A stretch of DNA of 27,327 nt. Source: a virus. Positions 14,904 to 22,351 of the stretch are shown one piece after another (position 1 is the stretch's first letter; each line of letters begins with the position of its first letter). The position numbers were made by a program, and so were the translations under genes. Below the pieces are notes generated by a model. It was given only the letters and a program-made list of their open reading frames with translations, ran no database searches and was not told the DNA's origin. Location: the IMG/VR virus record IMGVR_UViG_3300046467_001246, positions 1 through 27,327 of that record. One strand, written 5' to 3'.

Positions 14904-16514
14904 ATGTCAGAGCTAGGATCAGGGAGTGGTACTTCATATCCAGCTTCCCTAGATGTAGATAATTCTGTCGAAGTTGATTCGTCGACAACCGCAAGGGCTG
15001 ATGTTCCGAATGATTTAGCTGCGGCTATTATAGCTGTTCAAAATGAATTAGGAACAGACCCGGCTGGGTCTTTAACGAATGTTAAAACTTTTTTACAGAC
15101 AGAGCATTCTACGAATGGAACTCATGGAGATTTGACAGTTGGAAGTTTGACCTTATCTAAGAGCCTCAGATTAAAACAAGGAGCTGATGTAGCTTCTGCT
15201 TCTGATCTTGCTATTGATATAGATGGGAATCTCTTTGATGTTACTGGGACTACCACTATTAACACAATGAGGACTAAAGGAATTGGGACTTCGGTTGTTC
15301 TTCAATTTGATGGGGCTTGCCAGTTGACTCATAATGCTACTAATTTTTTCATTCCTGGGAAGGCAAATTATACGACCGCAGCAGGGGATGTGTTTATGTT
15401 TTATGAGTATGCTTCTGCGGATTGGAGATGTACAGGGTATGCTTTAGCAAGTGGTAGGGCTATTATAGCATCCGCTGGAGCTTCATCTGCTACAACAAGC
15501 GCAGAGGGGTTAGTAGAAATAGCTACTCAGGCTGAAGTTAATACTGGGACTGATACTTCTAGATCTATAACTCCTGCAACTTTAGATGGATTTGTTAATG
15601 GTAAAACTGATACAGCTGTAACAGCTGCTGATTCAATCGTGTTCGCTGATGCGACAGATAGCAATAAAGCTAAAAAAGACACAGTTCAGGGAATTATAGA
15701 TCTACTTAGCTCATCTATTGCTCAAGGAGACCTAAAAACAACTACTGGGGATTTGACTACTACAGCAACACATCTTCATACAACTGGGGCGGGAGGAGAG
15801 TATGGATTTTGGCCTACAGTTAAAACTGCTATTGGATTTCAAAGTCATCATATTGTAGCTTCTCTACTAAATCAAACAGCTACATCTACCTATGCGTCCA
15901 TTTACAATGAGCCTGGAACAAGTTTTATTCAAAATTTTGATATGGGTGTTTCTAATGTTGATACTCTAACTGTAAGACATAGGTATGTTCAAGCGTCTCC
16001 TCCTTATAATATAGGAGATGGGGAATGTCACTCTTTTATATTTTTGTTAGTTGAAAATAATAGTGGAAATATTTTAGGTGGATATCATGCACCTGATCCT
16101 GTATGGGCTAATAATGGGCCTACTTGTATACATCCAGAGTATAAACGAAATGGAAAAAGTTATCGAAATAAGAAAATAATAGATAAATCTAAATCTTTTG
16201 AGGATCCTAGCAGGTTTACTTTTGTTGAACAGGAAATAACTAATGAGTTTAAGAACTCAGATATGGATTTAATTCCTCATCCTTGGGGTGGAAATGATTT
16301 AAGTGATAAGTCTATTATTTTAATTGATCCTTGTGATTCGATAGTAAGACAAGCAGAATTAATGAAGGAATCTGGGGAGGAAGCATTAGATGAACTATTC
16401 CATAAGGATTATATTAGATTTGGAAATGAACATATTATTGGGAGATGTACCCCTTGTAATCATGGGATAGATGAGGTAATGGTAGTTAAACCTACATGGA
16501 AGAATAGTCAATAA
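14904..16514 (+). CDS. Tail fibre 3 with large C-terminal domain
   Basis: A 536-aa fibre-like protein. Residues 1-90 form an N-terminal part with RADVPNDLAAAIIAVQNELG. Residues about 92-190 are the shared module (GADVASASDLAIDIDGNLFD ... ASGRAII). Then come the fibre repeat EGLVEIATQAEVNTGTDTS and a shaft segment (ATDSNKAKKDTVQGIIDLL) that matches fibre 1. From about residue 295 a different domain follows (GAGGEYGFWPTVKTAIGFQS, RYVQASPPYNIGDGE, YHAPDPVWANNGPTCIHPEY). It ends in a charged, Cys-containing region (IDPCDS, GRCTPCNHG). The C-terminal 240 residues are not assigned to a known enzyme. A strong ribosome site (AAGGAG) precedes the ATG. Confidence 0.75.
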   Translation: MSELGSGSGTSYPASLDVDNSVEVDSSTTARADVPNDLAAAIIAVQNELGTDPAGSLTNVKTFLQTEHSTNGTHGDLTVGSLTLSKSLRLKQGADVASASDLAIDIDGNLFDVTGTTTINTMRTKGIGTSVVLQFDGACQLTHNATNFFIPGKANYTTAAGDVFMFYEYASADWRCTGYALASGRAIIASAGASSATTSAEGLVEIATQAEVNTGTDTSRSITPATLDGFVNGKTDTAVTAADSIVFADATDSNKAKKDTVQGIIDLLSSSIAQGDLKTTTGDLTTTATHLHTTGAGGEYGFWPTVKTAIGFQSHHIVASLLNQTATSTYASIYNEPGTSFIQNFDMGVSNVDTLTVRHRYVQASPPYNIGDGECHSFIFLLVENNSGNILGGYHAPDPVWANNGPTCIHPEYKRNGKSYRNKKIIDKSKSFEDPSRFTFVEQEITNEFKNSDMDLIPHPWGGNDLSDKSIILIDPCDSIVRQAELMKESGEEALDELFHKDYIRFGNEHIIGRCTPCNHGIDEVMVVKPTWKNSQ

Positions 16515-16526
16515 AGGATACATAAA

Positions 16527-17411
16527 ATGGGATTTTTTGCAGAAACCTCAAGCACAGATGCAGATTCAATACTTCAATCTGGATTCGGTAATTTATTTGG
16601 AGGCCCAGAGAGGGCTAAAGGATTAACCGAGGATTTATTAGGTATAGGTCAGACTAGATTAGCTGATACGTTAGACCCTTTTCAAATTCCCGAGACAACT
16701 CCAGGGTTTGACTTTAATTCTTTCTTATCCAGTTCTAAGTTTGGTCAGCCTTTGTATAATGAGTTGATTAATCCTGAGTTTGCACCACAGACAGCAAGTG
16801 AGCAGTCTTTGATTAATGAGCTTATTTCTCAGATGCAAGGTCAGACAGCTGTGAGAGGACTAGATCCAACATTTGCTTCGATAGCTGAGACTATTGCTCC
16901 TCAGTTGGTTGGTTTAAGACAACAAAGACTTGGTAATTTGCAGGGTGCTTTTGGTGGGGAGTTGGAAGGAGTATTAGGTGGGAGAGGCCAAGACATCGGT
17001 GAAAGGGGAGCTGATATTGCAGCTGGTCTTACTGGTCGTGGGCAAGACATAGATTTTAGGTCAGATCAGGTTGCTCAGGCTGCTAATATACTTACTTCGG
17101 TGCTTGGACTTGATAGGCTGGATACAGTTGTGGGCGGTGGTGCTTCAGAGTCGGAAGGTAATGTTAGTGCTGGGATATTAGGTGCAGCTGCTTCTGCTGC
17201 TGCTCTCTTTAGTGACAGACGATTAAAAGAGAATATAATTAAGGTAGGGCAATTAGCTAATGGCTTATTTGTGTATTCCTTTAACTATCTCTGGGATAAA
17301 TCTCCGGTTATAGGGGTCATGGCTGACGAGGTAAGGAAAGTACTACCTCATGCAGTGTATGTACATTCATCTGGTTATGATATGGTTGATTATGGAGAGG
17401 TATTAACATAA
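16527..17411 (+). CDS. Probable internal virion protein with C-terminal S74-like segment
   Basis: A 294-aa protein. The first 200 residues are helical and Gly/Gln/Leu-rich, with an internal GRGQDI repeat (152-157 and 171-175), as in ejection or minor head proteins. A short hydrophobic Ala-rich stretch (AGILGAAASAAALF) leads into a C-terminal segment with the hallmarks of the intramolecular chaperone of endosialidase (peptidase S74): FSDRRLKENIIKVGQLANG, then IGVMADEVRKVLPHAV and GYDMVDYGEVLT. The family's Ser and Lys, spaced five apart, correspond to S229 and K234. The segment (about 66 residues) is shorter than most S74 domains. The stop overlaps the next start (TAATG). Confidence 0.72.
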   Translation: MGFFAETSSTDADSILQSGFGNLFGGPERAKGLTEDLLGIGQTRLADTLDPFQIPETTPGFDFNSFLSSSKFGQPLYNELINPEFAPQTASEQSLINELISQMQGQTAVRGLDPTFASIAETIAPQLVGLRQQRLGNLQGAFGGELEGVLGGRGQDIGERGADIAAGLTGRGQDIDFRSDQVAQAANILTSVLGLDRLDTVVGGGASESEGNVSAGILGAAASAAALFSDRRLKENIIKVGQLANGLFVYSFNYLWDKSPVIGVMADEVRKVLPHAVYVHSSGYDMVDYGEVLT

Positions 17412-18895
17412 TGGGAACACCAATTACAGTTTTTAAGCCCTCTAGTAGGGTCCTTAGAGCCGCTGGAGGGAGTAGGAGTTCTGGTGGATTTGGTAGCGGA
17501 GGTGCATCAGGATATGATGCTTTTATAAATGCTATAACACAGATAAGGGAAGATCGGAATAATACTGAAATTTTACTCAAGCATGGGCATGATAAAGAGA
17601 TAGTAGATAATATGTCCTCTGCGCAAAAAGCTACGACAGTAGCTGATTATGCAAGCGATGCTGTAGAGAGAGATAAGATAAAGAAGGCGGATGAGTTGAC
17701 TGGGAAATCTACTCAACACTTCCTTGATAACATTGCTGGGTTTAATCAGGCTGAAATGGCGAAGAAGCCAATCGAGGCTCTTGGTGACTTATTCGCCCCT
17801 AATCGGTTAGGTAGGGTAGGTAGACCAGATATTAGACCTCGTGATGTTACAGATATGACAGATGTTACTCCTCAGGCTCATTGGGGACCTGGGTATGGAG
17901 AACCAGGTCAACCACCAATTGGTATTGATTTAGAGAAGGAAACAGTTCCTCGTGGGCCATCTATTCCCAAATTTGATCGTATATCAAAAGATGCTATATC
18001 TCCACCGCCTGATTATACTCTAACTCGAAAGAACATCCTTCAAGCTTTAGCTAAACAACCTGGATCTTTAGTAGAACCAATAGATCAGAGTGCTGTACTT
18101 CTAAAGGCAATGGATCAAGCCTATAGACTTGATGCTGAGGCAAGTAAAGAAAGAGTTATAGCTAGCAAGCCTACTCATACTTCTGCTGCCACTGGGAGAG
18201 GAACCATAAGAGGATTCACTGATCCAACGACAGATGAGTTTATTGAGTCTTTTAGAAGAGATCGGCAAGGGAAGAAAGTACCTGTCTTAGTTCCTCCAAC
18301 TGAAACAATCACTACAACTAATCTTAAAAAAGCTACTTCAAAATCTCTTGACTTTCATCAAGGGAATATTGATAAAAATGTTCAATTATTAAGAGATTAC
18401 ACAGTTCTATCAAAAGGATTTACCCATAATATGTTTAGAGATATTGATAGACTTAAACAATGGGCTATTAAAAATTTGGATGGAACAATAATTAGTCCAA
18501 ATTATAAGAAGTTTCCTAAGACTCCAGAAGGTAGGAAGTTTGCAAAGACTTTAGTATTTATGCAGAAGGTTAGAGTTCTATTTAACAGGAACAGAAAACA
18601 TGATACTGGAGTTGCGTTTAGTCCAAAGGAACTTGAAGAATTAAATAAGACACATTTAAATGTAGTTGATTATGGGCCTTTGCATATTGAAGCTACCATA
18701 GAAGGTAAGAAGTTTGACATAAACGGAGAGTTAGATTTAGACCAAAACTTTATGAAGAATTTTACTAGTGATAAATCTTTGTATGAATTAAATGTACTAC
18801 AAAGAAAGTATGCTCAGGATGTGAAGCCATTTAATCCAGCTCCAAGTAAAACCGCAAAAGAAGCGATTAAGAAATTCAATAACTCTAACTACTAG
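17411..18895 (+). CDS. Unrecognised 494-aa protein, likely virion/ejection
   Basis: A largely hydrophilic, basic protein. The N-terminus is Gly/Ser-rich (AAGGSRSSGGFGSGGASGYD). A helical stretch follows (INAITQIREDRNNTEILLKH), then a Pro-rich middle (RPDIRPRDVTDMTDVTPQAH, SIPKFDRISKDAISPPPDYT) and a helical C-terminal half. No membrane segment, no catalytic motif and no recognised family. It lies between the S74-tailed protein and the 717-aa protein; three consecutive genes of this sort in podovirus genomes usually encode proteins ejected with the DNA. That role is inferred from order alone. Confidence 0.68.
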   Translation: MGTPITVFKPSSRVLRAAGGSRSSGGFGSGGASGYDAFINAITQIREDRNNTEILLKHGHDKEIVDNMSSAQKATTVADYASDAVERDKIKKADELTGKSTQHFLDNIAGFNQAEMAKKPIEALGDLFAPNRLGRVGRPDIRPRDVTDMTDVTPQAHWGPGYGEPGQPPIGIDLEKETVPRGPSIPKFDRISKDAISPPPDYTLTRKNILQALAKQPGSLVEPIDQSAVLLKAMDQAYRLDAEASKERVIASKPTHTSAATGRGTIRGFTDPTTDEFIESFRRDRQGKKVPVLVPPTETITTTNLKKATSKSLDFHQGNIDKNVQLLRDYTVLSKGFTHNMFRDIDRLKQWAIKNLDGTIISPNYKKFPKTPEGRKFAKTLVFMQKVRVLFNRNRKHDTGVAFSPKELEELNKTHLNVVDYGPLHIEATIEGKKFDINGELDLDQNFMKNFTSDKSLYELNVLQRKYAQDVKPFNPAPSKTAKEAIKKFNNSNY

Positions 18896-18905
18896 GCAAT
18901 TAGAT

Positions 18906-21059
18906 ATGGCAGAAGCTACTAAAGTAGATATGGCAAAAGTTAAAAGAATGAGGGCTCTCCAGAGAAAAGGTATGTTACCTAAAGATGGAGTCCAAATGTT
19001 AAATGATCTTGAAGAGCATGGCTTGATTGATGATAGAACAATCACTGAAAAAATATCCGGTCAGTTTAGAGGTAATGTTGGTAGAGAGAATATCAAGGAT
19101 GTAGGTGGGATAGCAACAGATGCAGCAGCTGCTTATGGTGGACATGAGGCTATGCGTAGGGGGACGGAGCCTAGACTTGAGAGGGGAAGGGCTAAAGGGG
19201 TTGGTGGGATAAAAGGATGGATGCTTAATAAAGGCGCAGCTGGTCTGGCTGCTATGTTATCTGATCGTCAGCTTAATCAAGGATTAATCCATGGAGTTCC
19301 TCCTGAAGAGAGGTCTGATCTACAGACAGGGTTGTCAGGGGCTGTTGAGGTTGTTGTTCCTCCAGTTATGAGGGCAACAGGTAAAGTGCTTCAAGGGGCT
19401 GGAGGAGTAGCAAGTGATATACTTCAACCACTTACTACGAGAGTTGGAGATTCTAAGATTGGTAATTTCTTCCGCCAGTTGATAGGGAAAGCTGATCCAC
19501 GAAATCCTGATTTCTCTGTCGAGGCTGGGAATGTTATAGAAGAACAAGCTAGGAAGATTAGAACAGGAGAAAGACCTTCTGGAGATATTAGTGGTGCATC
19601 ACTTAAACACATTGAATCTGGTAAATTAGCTACTAGAGTAGCGACCGAATTTAATCAACTTACCGTTGAATTAGCGGATGGTATTTCTAGTGCTTCACTC
19701 TTTGCAAGTAAACCTGCCCAAGCTATTGCTAGAGCTGGGCAAGAGATGCTTGAGTCAGTAGTACATGATTTTGTCTCTAGGTTTACTACAAACATGAGTC
19801 CTAAACAGTTATCAGTATTCATAGGTAATGCTGTCAAGAAGGAAATCAAATATGCTACAAGATTGAGAGAGTATAAATTCTTAGCATTAGATATTAAAGG
19901 TAGAGGGATTGAAGGATTTAGGGGAGTTGATTTGTCTGGCCCGATAGGAGGAAAAGGTATTTATACCTTTAGGGAAGCCGTTGAACATATGGATGGCGCC
20001 GATCCTAAGACCCAAGTTAAAATCCTAAAACAGATTAAAAAAGCTGCTAATGAGATTGATTCAGGTAAGCCTACTGAGATTATGCAATCTGCAGATGATT
20101 TACTTGCTGAGTTCGTGGAGACGCATGGAGCTGCTACCCCAACAAAGAAGTTTATTGAGAGTCAGATTACAGAGTCGGCTAATACTTTAGTAGAGAAAGC
20201 TATAGCTTTCAATGCTAAGAATGCTGAGTTAATTAACAACACAGCGATTAGAAATATAGCTAATGCGAAGCCGGAAGTATTACTTGGTAGGTTATTTCAA
20301 GATGGTAAATCTGATACCCTTAGAGCTGTAATGAAATTGAAAGATCAGAAGGGGAACCTAGTCTTAAATGAAAATCATAGAAATGGGATAAGAGCAGCTT
20401 GGTTAGGGACTGTTGGTGGGACTAATCAATTTGGAAAGAGTGGAATATTAACTAGAGCTAGTGAAATAACGGATGCATACCCAGGAGTATATGTATTAAA
20501 GGGAGCTTTACTGGAGAGAGTTCTTAATGATGCTGAAGGTAGGATGGGGAAGGCTGTAGGAGATGCTTTATTTCCGGGAGCACTTGGGGGGTTTAGCGAG
20601 TTGAGAAAATTCGCTAAATTTCTACAGTCTCAACAGAAGAACCCTGGGGGTGTTGGTGCTATAGCTTTTGTGCTTGGTGCTCCTAGTGCTATGAGAGAGG
20701 TAGTTAATGTTGGTGCATTGACGATAGCTGGTTTTGTCGCTGGTGGGGAGTTGCCAGGACATAATTTAACTACTTATATGACAGTTACTGGAGCTGGGCT
20801 TTTGTTATTCAGTCCTAAGGGAATGGCAGCTTTCTTAGCCAATCCTAAAACTCGTGATGCTTTATTGAATGGTATTAAAAAGAACTCAAATAGAGGAGTG
20901 GATCATTTAGCTAAGTATATGCAGTCGGCTACCGCTCAAGCATTAGCTAAATCATTCGGTGCTACATATGTTTCAAATGAAGAAACAGCTGAGTTAACTG
21001 ATATTAAATTTCAAGGTGGGGGCTCAGCTAGAATCGGTGGGGCGGAGACTCCTTTATAA
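18906..21059 (+). CDS. Large internal virion-like protein (717 aa)
   Basis: The largest + strand product, mostly helical. The N-terminal part carries KVKRMRALQRKGMLPKDG; a Gly/Ala-rich part follows (IATDAAAAYGGHEAMRRG) and a long helical middle. Residues about 582-645 hold hydrophobic Gly/Ala-rich stretches (VGAIAFVLGAPSAMREVVN, VGALTIAGFVAGG, VTGAGLLLFSPKGMAAFL) that could insert in a membrane. No lysozyme, transglycosylase or protease motif was found. By position and composition it may be an ejection protein that helps DNA cross the cell envelope. The stop overlaps the next start (TAATG). Confidence 0.68.
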   Translation: MAEATKVDMAKVKRMRALQRKGMLPKDGVQMLNDLEEHGLIDDRTITEKISGQFRGNVGRENIKDVGGIATDAAAAYGGHEAMRRGTEPRLERGRAKGVGGIKGWMLNKGAAGLAAMLSDRQLNQGLIHGVPPEERSDLQTGLSGAVEVVVPPVMRATGKVLQGAGGVASDILQPLTTRVGDSKIGNFFRQLIGKADPRNPDFSVEAGNVIEEQARKIRTGERPSGDISGASLKHIESGKLATRVATEFNQLTVELADGISSASLFASKPAQAIARAGQEMLESVVHDFVSRFTTNMSPKQLSVFIGNAVKKEIKYATRLREYKFLALDIKGRGIEGFRGVDLSGPIGGKGIYTFREAVEHMDGADPKTQVKILKQIKKAANEIDSGKPTEIMQSADDLLAEFVETHGAATPTKKFIESQITESANTLVEKAIAFNAKNAELINNTAIRNIANAKPEVLLGRLFQDGKSDTLRAVMKLKDQKGNLVLNENHRNGIRAAWLGTVGGTNQFGKSGILTRASEITDAYPGVYVLKGALLERVLNDAEGRMGKAVGDALFPGALGGFSELRKFAKFLQSQQKNPGGVGAIAFVLGAPSAMREVVNVGALTIAGFVAGGELPGHNLTTYMTVTGAGLLLFSPKGMAAFLANPKTRDALLNGIKKNSNRGVDHLAKYMQSATAQALAKSFGATYVSNEETAELTDIKFQGGGSARIGGAETPL

Positions 21060-21355
21060 TGGATCAAAAAGACGAACTTATTCACAAATACATCCCTTTT
21101 AAGAAAGAGCATAAGAAAACAGTTGTAGCTATTCCTACTTTTGTCTTTGTTGTTATTGGATTCTTGTTCTCTATTAACTGGTTACCATGGGAGACAGCTA
21201 GTGCCGCTGAGGATAAATATAAGTTAATGCTTAAAATGAAGACTCACGATTCAGACTGGTATACTAAGCTAGAAGTGAGATTAGCAAAGATAGAAACATC
21301 TCTTACTAGTATCAATTCAAATGTAGAGAGATTATTAGATCGGCGTGAGCGGTAG
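21059..21355 (+). CDS. Small membrane protein with coiled-coil tail
   Basis: A 98-aa protein with a basic N-terminus (IHKYIPFKKEHKK), one strong membrane segment (about residues 22-42, VVAIPTFVFVVIGFLFSINW) and a charged helical C-terminus (LEVRLAKIETSLTSINSNVE). The arrangement resembles small phage membrane proteins of lysis clusters. It starts in a TAATG overlap with the 717-aa gene and is followed by 62 bases without a gene, in which I found no convincing promoter or terminator. A lysis role is plausible but not shown. Confidence 0.65.
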   Translation: MDQKDELIHKYIPFKKEHKKTVVAIPTFVFVVIGFLFSINWLPWETASAAEDKYKLMLKMKTHDSDWYTKLEVRLAKIETSLTSINSNVERLLDRRER

Positions 21356-21417
21356 TAATAGAAATGTGGGAAGTGATCTTTTAACTTACCATATATTATC
21401 AATGTTTTTGGAGAAAT

Positions 21418-21642
21418 ATGATGATTAAGAATGTTGTGATGTTTGTAGATAAATTTGCGCCTGGATATAAAACTCATATTGGATTTATAGTTATGATAGG
21501 AATGGCTGCTTGTCAATTCGTAACAGGACATGGATGGATTGGGTCAGCTCCAGTTGCATTCTCTCAAGAGGATTGGATGATGGCGGGGACGATGACAGGG
21601 TGGTTCTGGAAAATGAATGTAGATAAGAAGATAAAGAAATAA
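21418..21642 (+). CDS. Putative holin
   Basis: A 74-aa protein with one clear hydrophobic helix (about residues 20-38, HIGFIVMIGMAACQFVTGHG) and a second, weaker one (EDWMMAGTMTGWFW), ending in a basic tail (MNVDKKIKK). Small size, two membrane-compatible segments, the charged C-terminus and a place directly before the spanin pair are typical of holins. GGAG lies 4 bases before the first ATG and 7 before the second (21421), so the second Met may be the real start. The stop overlaps the i-spanin start (TAATG). Holin families are diverse, so this rests on topology and context. Confidence 0.55.
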   Translation: MMIKNVVMFVDKFAPGYKTHIGFIVMIGMAACQFVTGHGWIGSAPVAFSQEDWMMAGTMTGWFWKMNVDKKIKK

Positions 21643-21914
21643 TGGGGATTTCATCTACTTTGGTGCTCTTAGCAGTTGTAGGGAGTATGGCTATTGGAGC
21701 GTTTTTATATATTAGAAAGTTATCTATAGATGCTAACATGGCTAAGGAGCTTATTGAGAAAAATAAGCAACTGCAAGAGCGCCATAAGAAACTTGACAAA
21801 CTAGAGGAAGATAAAGATGCGATCTTGGAAGAACTTCGTGATGTTGAGTCTGGTAGTACTAGTTATAAACGTATCTTGTCAGACCTTAAAAACAGATGGC
21901 CTGGTACTGATTAA
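21642..21914 (+). CDS. i-spanin (Rz-like)
   Basis: A 90-aa protein with an N-terminal signal-anchor (about residues 5-25, STLVLLAVVGSMAIGAFLYI) followed by a long charged helix with coiled-coil character (KELIEKNKQLQERHKKLDKL, EEDKDAILEELRDVE). This is the layout of the inner-membrane spanin, which links to the outer-membrane spanin and fuses the two membranes at the end of lysis. The decisive evidence is genetic: a lipoprotein gene begins inside this one in another frame, as in lambda Rz/Rz1. Confidence 0.75.
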   Translation: MGISSTLVLLAVVGSMAIGAFLYIRKLSIDANMAKELIEKNKQLQERHKKLDKLEEDKDAILEELRDVESGSTSYKRILSDLKNRWPGTD

Positions 21915-22080
21915 ACGCCCAGGTCTCCCGAAGTTTATGCTTCAGGAGAAATGGGGAGATGGATTAACCTGTCCGTGTGATACTATATGTTTAAACGATC
22001 AACAACATATAGAATTAATGAAGTTTTTGATTGAAGTTGATTTTGCCTTTAAGAAGTACGAGGTACAGATCGAAAATTAA
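21817..22080 (+). CDS. o-spanin (Rz1-like lipoprotein), overlapping Rz
   Basis: An 87-aa protein that starts at ATG 21817 within the i-spanin gene in the +1 frame and shares 98 bases with it. The N-terminus is a signal peptide (MRSWKNFVMLSLVVLVINVS) followed by Cys21. VSC acts as the lipobox, with an atypical Asn at -3. The mature part carries KRPGLPKF and three further cysteines (C52, C54, C58), possibly forming disulphides in the periplasm. The overlap with a coiled-coil membrane protein is the classical Rz/Rz1 arrangement and implies a Gram-negative host. Its 3' end overlaps the opposing Lys-rich gene by 32 bases. Confidence 0.72.
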   Translation: MRSWKNFVMLSLVVLVINVSCQTLKTDGLVLIKRPGLPKFMLQEKWGDGLTCPCDTICLNDQQHIELMKFLIEVDFAFKKYEVQIEN

Positions 22081-22351
22081 TAAATAAATTAGCTCTCTTT
22101 TTTTGTTGTCCTTGTTTTCTCTTTTTATTTTTCTTTAATCCTCCTGATGGGTGTCTAGATTCTCCTAGAGGATAACCCTCCATAGCTTTCTCTTTTTCTT
22201 TTAGTTGTTCTTTTGGAGAAATTTTCTTTATAAGATCTCCATTTTTCCCATATACTTTACACTCTTCTATTTTGTCTATATGAGTATTAGCATTAAAAAA
22301 ATTGCTTGGGCTATCTACTTCTTCACCTAAACCAAGTATTTTCTTAGTCAT
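22049..22351 (-). CDS. Lys-rich 100-aa protein, last gene of the replication operon
   Basis: A hydrophilic protein beginning MTKKILGLGEEVDSPSNFF, with a strongly basic C-terminal third (GGLKKNKKRKQGQQKKRA). No family is recognised; the basic tail suggests nucleic acid binding. The start has AGGAG 5 bases upstream and overlaps the stop of the DUF3987-like gene by 8 bases, so it belongs to that operon. It ends convergently inside the 3' end of the o-spanin gene. Confidence 0.6.
   Translation of the reverse strand: MTKKILGLGEEVDSPSNFFNANTHIDKIEECKVYGKNGDLIKKISPKEQLKEKEKAMEGYPLGESRHPSGGLKKNKKRKQGQQKKRANLFINFRSVPRTS

Noticed and set aside
11401-16514. A diversity-generating retroelement acting on the fibre tips
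   Set aside because: No reverse transcriptase and no template/variable repeat pair with adenine-biased differences were seen; the repeats present are in the small genes, not the tips.
21356-21417. A promoter in the 62-base gap before the holin candidate
   Set aside because: A tattat box is present but no -35-like hexamer lies at the right distance; not distinguishable from AT-rich background.
22081-22125. A terminator for the + strand at the T-rich run after the o-spanin
   Set aside because: Only a 4-bp self-complementary stretch precedes the T run; the run is explained by the Lys codons of the opposing gene.
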